DNA from: JBGUXS01 sp045118155
GTDB taxonomy: Bacteria; Pseudomonadota; Alphaproteobacteria; CAAHEQ01; UBA3637
DNA length: 36,396 bases
Direction of reading: 5' to 3'
Assembly (NCBI GenBank): GCA_045118155.1
Contig: JBGUXS010000021.1
Span: forward strand, 1 to 36,396
Positions 1-6,565 of the stretch are shown here, in pieces. Each line of letters opens with the position of its first letter. Position 1 is the stretch's first letter. Both the position numbers and the translations under genes were made by a program. The notes under the pieces are model-generated. The model did not search any database and had not been told where the DNA came from. It saw only the letters and a program-made list of their open reading frames with translations.

Positions 1-46
1 AAAAAGTGGCCAAATCGGATTTTACGATCTGTATCCTAATAAAACC

Positions 47-74
47 TTGACATTTTGTTTTACTTTCTTATAAT
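47..74 (+). promoter_or_regulatory. sigma70-type promoter for the first unknown gene
   Basis: TTGACA at 47-52 and TATAAT at 69-74 are separated by 16 bases, a consensus-quality pair. Transcription would start near 81, about 36 bases before the ATG at 117. Bases 1-46 hold nothing I can assign. Confidence 0.8.
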
Positions 75-116
75 GCAAAAAATTATAGGGAGTTTTTGGA
101 TTTTGAAAGGAATAAA

Positions 117-611
117 ATGAAAAAATTTGATGTGGTAACTGGTGAAGGATTAACCTCTAATGAACGGAAAAAATTGAAGACATTTCCCTTGAAAGGAATG
201 GGGGCGTATTCAGATATTAGAAATGGAATGATTTTTATTAACACAAATTTTTGGACGGATTCTTACAGAATTCGTAACTTAGAGCCTAGTTTTGATATCC
301 TCCCGACCATTTCGCTTGCTATTCACTTAAAAGATACTGAAGAAAATCGGCAACTTGCAAAACAAGTAACGCTGGGTTGTGGTACGTGGAAAAAGGATTG
401 GACATTGGGTGAAGTGCTTGCTTTAAAAGAAAAAAGTGCTAAGTTTGCCTTATACCCGAATGAAGGAAGCCAAAAAGAACTTCTTATGTTTTTGGATCCA
501 AAGGCCTATGTTGTTGAACTTCAACCGTCTTTTTCACCAGATGCCCCAATGGTGATTACTTCACAAAAGGGTGCTAATCCAAGAAAAAACGGCAAAAATA
601 AAGACCTTTAA
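117..611 (+). CDS. hypothetical protein (164 aa)
   Basis: I do not recognise this protein. The frame opens at a TTG at 96, but the ATG at 117 has a GAAAGGA ribosome site five bases upstream and is the better start. The product is soluble-looking, with no signal peptide and no membrane segment. It is lysine-rich and contains a mid-protein stretch LGCGTWKKDW and a basic, disordered-looking C-terminus ending NPRKNGKNKDL. A consensus promoter lies directly upstream. The next gene, 693-1175, reads the same way and is also unknown, with GC-rich hairpins between them. Coding is likely because of the promoter, the ribosome site and the length, but function is open. Confidence 0.7.
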   Translation: MKKFDVVTGEGLTSNERKKLKTFPLKGMGAYSDIRNGMIFINTNFWTDSYRIRNLEPSFDILPTISLAIHLKDTEENRQLAKQVTLGCGTWKKDWTLGEVLALKEKSAKFALYPNEGSQKELLMFLDPKAYVVELQPSFSPDAPMVITSQKGANPRKNGKNKDL

Positions 612-614
612 AAA

Positions 615-659
615 GTCCCCTATAAAGGGACGAACATTCTCAAGGGGGATATTTCCCCC
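615..659. other. two adjacent intergenic hairpins
   Basis: GTCCC at 615-619 pairs with GGGAC at 627-631, and the G-run at 644-649 pairs with the C-run ending at 659. Neither stem is followed by a T-run, so they may be RNA stability or processing elements rather than terminators. Confidence 0.4.
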
Positions 660-692
660 AAAGAGAACTTATGAATTGAAAAGGATAAAAGA

Positions 693-1175
693 ATGACAGA
701 ACAGATAGATAGGGAAAAAGCCAAAAAGATAGATACGTTATTGCGTCAAATAAAGGATATTTCCCCAGAATTGCCAGAGGTTTTACGAAAAATTCCCGTT
801 GAAATTTCCAACCTTGAAATTGAAGGATTGGATGTTCGTGAAGGGTACCCAGATTTAGAACCTTTGAAGGCGGGATTTGTGGCTAAATTGGAATTAAGTT
901 TTTCAGAGCTACCTTGGGCAACACGGACTTATACTTTTACGCATATCTCTAGAAAAGGTGTGGATAAATTGCTTGAAAAACGGGATCAAAAAGAGGGGTT
1001 AACTCTTTATGATTTTTCGGGGAATCGCCTTGCAGATTATGGGTCATATTCGGTAATTGGGAACAGGCAATTTTATCGGTATTTCCGTTCGTTGTCAAAG
1101 AAATTTCCGATTTGTCTTGCTGGGCAACCAACTTTAGCAAATTTTGGAAAAGAACAAGGAAAAAGCCAGTCTTAA
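693..1175 (+). CDS. hypothetical protein (160 aa)
   Basis: I do not recognise this protein. The start ATG at 693 has AAAAGGAT a few bases upstream. The product is charged and soluble-looking with no signal peptide or membrane span. Its N-terminal 25 residues look helical and lysine-rich, the middle (ISNLEIEGLDVREGYPDLEP) looks beta-rich, and the C-terminal third is aromatic and basic. The TAA stop lies at the edge of a terminator hairpin shared with the convergent EamA gene. It may be co-transcribed with the unknown gene at 117-611, about 80 bases upstream, since no separate promoter is obvious. Confidence 0.7.
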   Translation: MTEQIDREKAKKIDTLLRQIKDISPELPEVLRKIPVEISNLEIEGLDVREGYPDLEPLKAGFVAKLELSFSELPWATRTYTFTHISRKGVDKLLEKRDQKEGLTLYDFSGNRLADYGSYSVIGNRQFYRYFRSLSKKFPICLAGQPTLANFGKEQGKSQS

Positions 1176-1185
1176 CTGGCTTTTT
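1160..1185. terminator. bidirectional rho-independent terminator
   Basis: GCCAGT at 1165-1170 pairs with ACTGGC at 1175-1180 around a four-base loop. An A-run precedes and a T-run follows, so the hairpin can terminate transcription from both sides. It sits between the convergent gene ends at 1175 and 1186 and overlaps the stop codon of the plus-strand gene. Confidence 0.85.
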
Positions 1186-2070
1186 TCATGGCTTTTTTCG
1201 CATTAATAAGGAACTAAAAATAAGCCCCCCACAACTTAAGATTTGAAAAGGGGAAATGGGTATTCCCATGACAATAAAATTCAAAAGTGCCGTAATTGGA
1301 ATACTGAAATAGTGAATAAATCCTGTTTTTAAAGGTCCGATCTTTTTGGCCGCAATTTCCCAACATAAATAACTGATAAAAGAAATGCCAATACCTAAGT
1401 ATAACAGGACGGCGATATCCGTTCGGGTGAATGTTAAGAGGTTGCCAGTTTTAAATTCATAGTGTATAAACGCTGGGAAATTAAGCAAGGCAATTCCCCC
1501 AGATAAAAGGGTTAAAAACGTTAGATCCGAAATAGCCCCTGTTCTGCGGCGTTGTAAAAAAGTGTACAGGGATAAACAAAAAACACTGCATAGGGCGTAA
1601 AGATCCCCAACTTTGAAGGATAAATCCGCAAGGTGCCGAAAATCCCCATGTAAAATGGCGTAGAGGACGCTGATAGCGGCCAAAAAGACCCCGATAATTT
1701 GGGAAAGTGTTAGGGCATTTTTCATAAACAGGGCCTCAAACAACAACAAAAATAGGGGCATAGAGGATGAAAATAAACTAATATTCACGGCATCTGTGGT
1801 ATGGCCGGCCCTGTAAAAAAATGCATTTTCTATGGCTAAACAAAGGGCCAATCCCCCAAAAAACTTCCAATGGTGGATCAGGGTGTTTTTATGTTCTTTG
1901 ATGTTTTTAAAGGTTAGGGGCAATAAGCACAAAAACGCCAACAGCCACCTAAAAAAAGAAATTTCTATGGGGGCTACGGATTTTAAATGTTCCGAAATCA
2001 AGGCATTACTTGACCACAAAGTGATGGTGGTAAATGCAAATAATTCCCCTGGTAATGTTAAGTGTTTCAT
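1186..2070 (-). CDS. EamA/DMT-family membrane transporter
   Basis: The 294-residue product is almost wholly hydrophobic, with about ten predicted membrane helices arranged as two EamA-type halves. The length and the opening (GELFAFTTITLWSSNALISE) match drug/metabolite transporter superfamily exporters such as RhaT and YedA relatives. The helix-4 segment IIGVFLAAISVLYAI and the C-terminal SIPITALLNFIVMGI are typical of the family. An AAAGGGG ribosome site precedes the ATG. It lies downstream of ddl on the same strand, but a terminator hairpin separates them and I see no clear own promoter. The family exports varied small metabolites, so the substrate cannot be inferred. Confidence 0.88.
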   Translation of the reverse strand: MKHLTLPGELFAFTTITLWSSNALISEHLKSVAPIEISFFRWLLAFLCLLPLTFKNIKEHKNTLIHHWKFFGGLALCLAIENAFFYRAGHTTDAVNISLFSSSMPLFLLLFEALFMKNALTLSQIIGVFLAAISVLYAILHGDFRHLADLSFKVGDLYALCSVFCLSLYTFLQRRRTGAISDLTFLTLLSGGIALLNFPAFIHYEFKTGNLLTFTRTDIAVLLYLGIGISFISYLCWEIAAKKIGPLKTGFIHYFSIPITALLNFIVMGIPISPFQILSCGGLIFSSLLMRKKP

Positions 2071-2084
2071 GAAACCCCTTTAAA

Positions 2085-2116
2085 TAAAAGACAAGGGGAA
2101 AATTATTCCCCCTTGC
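2085..2116 (-). terminator. rho-independent terminator after ddl
   Basis: Read on the minus strand, CAAGGGG pairs with CCCCTTG across an AT-rich loop (arms at 2109-2115 and 2092-2098), followed by a TCTTTTATTT tract. It lies just past the ddl stop codon. Confidence 0.7.
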
Positions 2117-2131
2117 CAACACAAAAAAGGT

Positions 2132-3391
2132 TTAATTCCGCCCGAAGATCTTGCTTTCTGTCAAGGTAACGGTACGGCCTTGACGTTTAGCGTATTCATC
2201 AAACGCCTGTTCAATTAAACCGCTGAGCAAATCTGTATAGATGACCGCTGGTTTGGCCGCTACCCACAGATAGAACGACAAAGACCCAGGAATGGTATTG
2301 ACTTCGTTTAGATAGAATTTCCGTTTTTTGGTATCGCATAAAAAGTCAATCCGCACAACCCCAGTCCCCAGCAGGGCTTCATAGGCTTTGATGGCCCAGG
2401 TGCGAATGGCATCGGCTTCTTTAGCGGACAAATCTTTGGGGTTTAAATCCCGCGTCATAGCTAACAAGCCACCGGCTGCCATACCGACACCCATTTTGGC
2501 GCCCCCTAGCTTTCCACCACCTAGTTTTCCACCGCCAAGCTTGCCGCCCCCTAGTTTACCGCATTTACCAACCCCACCCAAGTATTTTTGAGAAAAGTCT
2601 AAAATGGCATCATCATCCACGGGGTGTGGACGTTCAATGGCGGAACACCTTGTTTCTTTGCCAAGGCAATTGGTCACAGACACATTGAATTCTTGCAAGT
2701 TTTCAATACATTCTTCAATCAACGCATCTGCCCCCATCGCGAAGATTTTAAGCAAACCCGCTTTTAAATCGGCCTTTGTTTTGGCTTTGGTTAAACCCAC
2801 GGAAGATCCCAACGCATTGGGCTTCACAATAACTGGATAAGATACCTTAATGTCTTTGGTCAAGGCATCAATATCAACGGGTTTCCCTTTGGGCGGGCAG
2901 GGGATAAAGATGTCATCTAGCACCGGTACATCAAAGGTCCGTAAAATCCGTTTTGCAATGCGTTTGTTCATAAAGGCGGAAGACGCCAACATTCTGGTAC
3001 CGGTATAGGGAATGCCCAACGCTTCAAACAACCCTTGGAACCCGCCATCTTCACCATAATCGCCATGGAACGCCAACAGGGCGCAATCAAAATGAATATC
3101 CGTTGTGTGGGTTAAAATTGCCCGACGTTTAACACGCAAAAACGGTTTGCCGTTCCCCACTATCAGTGTGGTTTGCCCAAGGCGCCGTTTGGTGCCTGCC
3201 GACAAGGGGTAATTGCGCCGTTGCAACAGGTCATCACCTGTCCACCAGTTTCCTTCTATATCAATATAAACGGGAATAGGGGTGTACCTAGTGGTGTCAA
3301 TGCAAAAATACGCTTCCAGCCCTGTTAAGATACTGACATCGTGTTCAAATGATTTTGCCCCATAAAAAACGGCAACAACGGGTTTAGTCAT
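2132..3391 (-). CDS. ddl: D-alanine--D-alanine ligase with a (KLGGG)4 insert
   Basis: This is an ATP-grasp ligase joining two D-alanines for peptidoglycan precursors in the cytoplasm. Visible family marks are EHDVS (residues 16-20), ALLAFHGDYGEDGG (104-117), the ATP-binding KPNALGSSVG (190-199), RIDF (347-350) and the metal-binding NEVNTIPGS (362-370). The KY pair at 269-270 is the omega-loop signature of D-Ala-D-Ala ligases rather than VanA-type D-Ala-D-Lac ligases. At 419 residues it is longer than the usual 300-370. Part of the excess is a glycine/lysine-rich tract directly after the KY motif, with four KLGG(G/A) units at about residues 279-297. The gene stands alone, not in a mur/fts cluster, with its own promoter and terminator. 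Confidence 0.93.
   Translation of the reverse strand: MTKPVVAVFYGAKSFEHDVSILTGLEAYFCIDTTRYTPIPVYIDIEGNWWTGDDLLQRRNYPLSAGTKRRLGQTTLIVGNGKPFLRVKRRAILTHTTDIHFDCALLAFHGDYGEDGGFQGLFEALGIPYTGTRMLASSAFMNKRIAKRILRTFDVPVLDDIFIPCPPKGKPVDIDALTKDIKVSYPVIVKPNALGSSVGLTKAKTKADLKAGLLKIFAMGADALIEECIENLQEFNVSVTNCLGKETRCSAIERPHPVDDDAILDFSQKYLGGVGKCGKLGGGKLGGGKLGGGKLGGAKMGVGMAAGGLLAMTRDLNPKDLSAKEADAIRTWAIKAYEALLGTGVVRIDFLCDTKKRKFYLNEVNTIPGSLSFYLWVAAKPAVIYTDLLSGLIEQAFDEYAKRQGRTVTLTESKIFGRN
2501..2560 (-). repeat. in-gene tandem repeat, 4 x 15 nt (G-K-L-G-G units)
   Basis: Four consecutive 15-base units inside ddl each encode Gly-Lys-Leu-Gly-Gly. The units differ mainly at third codon positions (AAA/AAG, CTA/CTT, GGT/GGC/GGA/GGG). 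The peptide repeat is therefore better conserved than the DNA, arguing against a very recent slippage product. Confidence 0.9.
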
Positions 3392-3425
3392 AAAAATTCT
3401 CCTTCTTTAAAATAAATGATGCCCT

Positions 3426-3453
3426 ATGCTATCATACCCCCAAAGGATGTCAA
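3426..3453 (-). promoter_or_regulatory. promoter for ddl
   Basis: On the minus strand TTGACA (3453-3448) is followed after 16 bases by TAGCAT (3431-3426). Transcription would start about 30 bases before the ddl ATG. Confidence 0.65.
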
Positions 3454-3523
3454 GGGGATTTTTTTGTTTTTTAAAAAATGTTCTACCACTTCACAAAATC
3501 CCCGAAGATCCCCAAAAAAACAC

Positions 3524-3551
3524 TTGTCTTGTTGTGAAAATGTGGTATAGT
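3524..3551 (+). promoter_or_regulatory. promoter for the 624-aa unknown gene
   Basis: TTGTCT at 3524-3529 and TATAGT at 3546-3551 are spaced by 16 bases. The GGAGG ribosome site and ATG of the gene follow within 35 bases. It is divergent from the ddl promoter. Confidence 0.6.
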
Positions 3552-3580
3552 AAAGTCAATTAATACAGCATAAGGAGGGT

Positions 3581-5455
3581 ATGATGATAGAGACTGAAAA
3601 AAAAGACAAATCCCCGGGTAAACTTGAAAGATTGATTGATTATTTTGATGGACAAACGTGGGATGAGGAACAACAAAAAAAGGTGGCTAATCCTAACAAG
3701 AGGGGACAGGTTATGCGTGGGATGACGGCTGGCAGTATTTTACTTGGGTCTTGTTTGACAGGGGGGGGTGCCTTTCCGTCATTGATTGTTCCGGTGGCAA
3801 CGGGGCTTGCCCTAGTGGCGTGGTGGACAAGCCATACTAAATGGGGACAAAATAAAAAACGGGGGTTGCGAGCGAGGTTAAAAACAACCGTTGGGATTAA
3901 CCAAGATGAGATGGAAGAAAATAAAGAGGCTGCTAAAATTCAAGCCTCTGATTCAGCACAATTGAAAGGCATGCGACGAAGAGAATTAGAAAAAGCTTTA
4001 GAAAAATTGAAGAAATATAAATCATTTTGTGCAAAAAGCTCCGCAGAAGGTTTTTCTTATGCCCGTACTTTGGCTGGAAAAGATGCTTACAAAAAAGCTT
4101 TACTTGGGTATGAAGGAACCCTTTATTACAAGATAGGGAATGATAAAGATAGTATTAATCAAACTCTCGATATTGAAGGACAAATTGATGATGTACTAGA
4201 TTCCCCAGAATTTGACAGAGGGGAGGTTATGTTTTATACAGATTCTTCGTACAGCCAAGAATTTCTAGGTGATGCGCCATTAGATCTTGAGTTTCAGAAA
4301 AGGAAAGATAGCATTCAAAGCTATATAGACATTGTGAAGGCCTATGGCATTGTTCCGGATGAAAAATTTTACGCCAATGGGGGACAACAAGACGAGTTGA
4401 AGGAGGTGTATGATGAATTAGACCAATGGTGCCGGCATGATTTCGGGGATAATCCAAATTCCCTTAAAGTTGCGATTACCAACAGCATCAAACAAGGGTT
4501 TGAAGAAAAGGCTTTGGCAGATACCAAAAATGCCTCAGACTTTAATACGATTAAAACAGCTAATCAAAAACTTACAGGAATACTCAAATGGGTGGCATGT
4601 GAAGAAGGAGAAAAAGGTGCTACAGAGATTCCGGAAAACTCAGGGAGATATTATAAATCATTTACAGGGACTTCACAAGACTTCTGGGAAAAACGCCTTG
4701 AATGTGGTGCCGAAGATTATTTGATAATAGATAATAAAACTAATAAAGTTGTCCCCTTGACCGAACCCGAACAAGACTTCATTACCGCAAAGGTAAAAGA
4801 ACTTTCACCAACCTGGGAGAAATTAAATAATTGGGGGGTTAATTTTAATAATATTCCTGATGCGAAACGGGAACAAGCCTGTAAACTTTTAAAAGACCTT
4901 GCTAAGAAGACGTTTTGGAGAAAACTCGTATATGAAAAGAAGCTGGAAAATCTTGGAATTCCAAGCTGGGTGATTTTGAAGTTTGCTAAAGCTAATACTG
5001 CCAATCCCGACTTAACGCCGGATGACCTAAAATCATATATCCCAGGGGATTTTATTGACTCAAAAACCGCTTACCAGACTGCAATAGCGGACTGTGTAAA
5101 TAATAGAAGTTTGCCCAACGATGAAGACAAATACACCCCCGCTGAAAGAATGTATATTCAAAATGGGGGAGATGTTGATTACAAGGATTTTTGGAAATAT
5201 GGGGCGAATTGGGGGGGCACCATTACAAAGACAGCAGCTGGAATAGGAAGTGTGTACTTCTTAAGTTGTTTGATAGCGGCGGCCCCAGTCATTGGAACGT
5301 GTGGGGCAGCTATTTCCTTGCCGTTTGCTTTGGCGTATGGGCGGAACGTGTATAAATCGTGGCAAAACACCCTAAATCAAGGTGCCAATCGCCAGGCCCG
5401 GGATCTTTGGACTCTTAAAAAATTAAATTTTCTTAACAAACCAAAAGGGAAATAA
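3581..5455 (+). CDS. hypothetical protein with hydrophobic hairpins at both ends (624 aa)
   Basis: I do not recognise this protein. A strong AAGGAGGG site precedes ATG-ATG, so the start is at 3581 or 3584. Residues about 47-82 form a glycine-rich hydrophobic region that could be two membrane helices (GSILLGSCLTGGGAF then LIVPVATGLALVAWW). A second such region lies near residues 545-590 (TAAGIGSVYFLSCLIAAAPVIG then AAISLPFALAYG). Between them is a roughly 460-residue charged, mostly helical region with short lysine/glutamate coiled-coil-like segments. There is no signal peptide. A membrane-associated or membrane-inserting protein fits; an effector or toxin-like role is speculation. The gene has its own promoter and terminator and no functional neighbour. 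Confidence 0.8.
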   Translation: MMIETEKKDKSPGKLERLIDYFDGQTWDEEQQKKVANPNKRGQVMRGMTAGSILLGSCLTGGGAFPSLIVPVATGLALVAWWTSHTKWGQNKKRGLRARLKTTVGINQDEMEENKEAAKIQASDSAQLKGMRRRELEKALEKLKKYKSFCAKSSAEGFSYARTLAGKDAYKKALLGYEGTLYYKIGNDKDSINQTLDIEGQIDDVLDSPEFDRGEVMFYTDSSYSQEFLGDAPLDLEFQKRKDSIQSYIDIVKAYGIVPDEKFYANGGQQDELKEVYDELDQWCRHDFGDNPNSLKVAITNSIKQGFEEKALADTKNASDFNTIKTANQKLTGILKWVACEEGEKGATEIPENSGRYYKSFTGTSQDFWEKRLECGAEDYLIIDNKTNKVVPLTEPEQDFITAKVKELSPTWEKLNNWGVNFNNIPDAKREQACKLLKDLAKKTFWRKLVYEKKLENLGIPSWVILKFAKANTANPDLTPDDLKSYIPGDFIDSKTAYQTAIADCVNNRSLPNDEDKYTPAERMYIQNGGDVDYKDFWKYGANWGGTITKTAAGIGSVYFLSCLIAAAPVIGTCGAAISLPFALAYGRNVYKSWQNTLNQGANRQARDLWTLKKLNFLNKPKGK

Positions 5456-5503
5456 GCATTTTTTTGTCATCCTTTGGTGGGGGCCTTTTTACCTCGTTTC
5501 CTC

Positions 5504-5537
5504 GTCATCCCTCGTTATGCTCTGCATAACGTCAAGG
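5504..5537 (-). repeat. palindromic repeat copy 1 (reverse orientation)
   Basis: Read on the minus strand this is CCCTTGACG, a stem-loop (GTTATGC/GCATAAC, arms at 5524-5530 and 5514-5520), then CGAGGGATGAC. The ends match the other copies in the window, but the stem sequence is different. Confidence 0.7.
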
Positions 5538-5547
5538 GCAATGAAAT

Positions 5548-5575
5548 AAAAAACAATCCGAAATGGTTGTTTTTT
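5548..5575 (+). terminator. terminator after the 624-aa unknown gene
   Basis: AACAATC (5552-5558) pairs with GGTTGTT (5565-5571, one G-T pair), flanked by an A-run and a T-run. It lies about 95 bases past the stop codon. Confidence 0.6.
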
Positions 5576-5741
5576 ATGAAATTGGCGAAGTTTTCTTGTG
5601 TGAGCAAGGAAGTGCAAACGCCCCGCAGCGAGCCGTAGAAAACGAGTGACCGAAGCGAAGTTTATGAGGGTTTTTTTTTAAAGCCCGAATATTACGAAGC
5701 AAGACCTCTTTTCCACAGAAAGGACGGCCCCACTAACCGTA

Positions 5742-5866
5742 AAATAAGGCCTTTCATGTTCGGGATCCCTTGACGCCGACCTTGAAACGGAAGGTCGGCG
5801 AGGGATGACAAAAAGCGCAAAAAAGGGGTGACAGGGGGTGGAGGCTAGCGCAAAAAAGGGATGACA
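5742..5866 (+). repeat. direct repeat copy A containing a palindromic element
   Basis: Bases 5762-5866 are nearly identical to 5976-6080. The core is a 10-bp perfect stem (CGCCGACCTT at 5774-5783, AAGGTCGGCG at 5791-5800). It is followed by AGGGATGACA and then two tracts that each contain GCGCAAAAAAGGG. The preceding AATAAGGC module is also shared with copy B. Confidence 0.85.
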
Positions 5867-5875
5867 TTCTTTTTC

Positions 5876-5922
5876 TGTCACCCCTCGCTTGAAGCCGTAG
5901 GCGACAAGCGTCCAGGGGTCCC
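5876..5922 (-). repeat. palindromic repeat copy 3 (reverse orientation, variant stem)
   Basis: On the minus strand it runs CCCCTGGA, then a stem CGCTTG/CAAGCG (5910-5905 with 5891-5886), then AGGGGTGACAG. It has the same architecture as the neighbouring copies but a different stem and slightly changed ends. Confidence 0.6.
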
Positions 5923-5956
5923 TTTTCAGGATACAGAGAACATCATAAATGTATAA

Positions 5957-6080
5957 AATAAGGCATTGATTGTTTGGGATCCCTTGACGCCGACCTTGAA
6001 ACGGAAGGTCGGCGAGGGATGACAAAAAGCGCAAAAAAGGGATGACAAGTGGTGGAGGCTAGCGCAAAAAAGGGATGACA
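5957..6080 (+). repeat. direct repeat copy B containing a palindromic element
   Basis: This is the second copy of the 105-base unit (5976-6080), preceded by AATAAGGCATTGATTG. The stem arms are identical to copy A. Differences from copy A are a few point changes downstream of the stem. Confidence 0.85.
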
Positions 6081-6090
6081 GGGGGTGATA

Positions 6091-6139
6091 TTGATTGTTT
6101 GGGATCCCTTGATTTTCCTTAACGGGAAAAAGGGATGAC
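6091..6139 (+). repeat. palindromic repeat copy 5 (short variant stem)
   Basis: TTGATTGTTTGGGATCCC as in copy B is followed by CCCTTGAT, a short stem TTTTCC/GGGAAAA, and AAGGGATGAC. The ends are conserved and the stem replaced. Confidence 0.65.
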
Positions 6140-6151
6140 GCATGGGGGGAT

Positions 6152-6178
6152 AAAAAAAGGGCGGGATAACCCCGCCCA
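6152..6178 (-). terminator. second terminator after rpsU
   Basis: On the minus strand GGGCGGG (6177-6171) pairs with CCCGCCC (6165-6159), followed by a run of seven T. It is in tandem with the terminator at 6187-6217. Confidence 0.75.
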
Positions 6179-6186
6179 TGATATAA

Positions 6187-6217
6187 AAAAAAGCCGGCGA
6201 CAACTCCACCGGCTTTT
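6187..6217 (-). terminator. first terminator after rpsU
   Basis: On the minus strand GCCGG (6213-6209) pairs with CCGGC (6197-6193), extended by flanking A and T runs, and ends in a long T tract immediately past the rpsU stop codon. Confidence 0.85.
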
Positions 6218-6221
6218 AAAA

Positions 6222-6425
6222 CTAAAACCCCTCGGCAAAGAAGCGTTTTCTGGCCATCTTCCGCGCACGACGAATACATTCTGTCTTTTCACGCACACGT
6301 TTTTCAGATGGTTTTTCGTAGTAACGACGCAATTTCATTTCACGGAAACTGCCTTCCCTTTGCAGCTTTTTCTTCATAACGCGCAAAGCTTGTTCTACAT
6401 TATTATCGTGAACCAGAATCTTAAT
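6222..6425 (-). CDS. rpsU: 30S ribosomal protein S21 with apparent AUU start
   Basis: The product (about 67 residues) reads KILVHDNNVEQALRVMKKK and then REMKLRRYYEKPSEKR, which are S21 hallmarks; S21 aids start-site recognition on the small subunit. No ATG, GTG or TTG occurs in frame between the predicted transcription start (near 6463) and the conserved domain. A perfect AGGAGG (6439-6434) lies eight bases before an in-frame ATT (6425-6423), which falls where family members have their initiator. The upstream GTG at 6479 lies before the expected transcription start, above the -10 box. The gene is monocistronic, with a good promoter and two tandem terminators. Confidence 0.9.
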   Translation of the reverse strand: MKILVHDNNVEQALRVMKKKLQREGSFREMKLRRYYEKPSEKRVREKTECIRRARKMARKRFFAEGF

Positions 6426-6469
6426 GGGACTCCCCTCCTTTCCAAGGTTAAAGATTAAAAACTTTTTGT

Positions 6470-6498
6470 ATTGTAACACATTTTTTCATCCCTTGCAA
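6470..6498 (-). promoter_or_regulatory. promoter for rpsU
   Basis: On the minus strand TTGCAA (6498-6493) and TACAAT (6475-6470) are spaced by 17 bases. This places the transcription start near 6463, downstream of the only in-frame GTG. Confidence 0.75.
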
Positions 6499-6514
6499 GC
6501 ATTTTTTATTTCTA

Positions 6515-6550
6515 CAAAAAAAACGCCCGTTTTTAAGACGGGCGTTTTAT
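6515..6550 (-). terminator. terminator after the acyl-CoA synthetase gene
   Basis: AACGCCCGT (6522-6530) pairs with ACGGGCGTT (6538-6546), with a long T-run on the minus-strand exit side. Confidence 0.85.
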
Positions 6551-6565
6551 GTGATGTATCTAATG

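Larger units (their letters stand above)
5456..6151. other. gene-free block of palindromic repeats
   Basis: This stretch holds no gene I can support. Open frames occur on the minus strand, but they translate the repeats themselves. It contains at least five stem-loop repeats sharing the ends CCCTTGA and GGGATGAC, a 105-base direct duplication (5762-5866 and 5976-6080), and the terminator at 5548-5575. Bases about 5576-5735 between repeats hold nothing recognisable. Confidence 0.75.

Noticed and set aside
2132..3391. VanA-type D-Ala-D-Lac ligase (glycopeptide resistance)
   Set aside because: The omega-loop KY pair at residues 269-270 is that of D-Ala-D-Ala ligases, and no vanH or vanX neighbours are present.
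5504..5537. Simple terminator for the 624-aa gene
   Set aside because: The hairpin lacks a T-run and its flanks match the dispersed repeat family; the hairpin at 5548-5575 is a better terminator.
5762..6080. Possible CRISPR-like repeat pair
   Set aside because: Two long near-identical units with a variant between them and no regular short repeat-spacer pattern or cas gene; they are duplicated stem-loop elements.
5678..6279. Overlapping minus-strand open frames of 85-120 codons with repeated HPFFAL and VIPRRPSVSRS peptides
   Set aside because: They are translations of the palindromic repeats and duplication; there is no ribosome site, and the peptide repeats mirror the DNA repeats in several frames.
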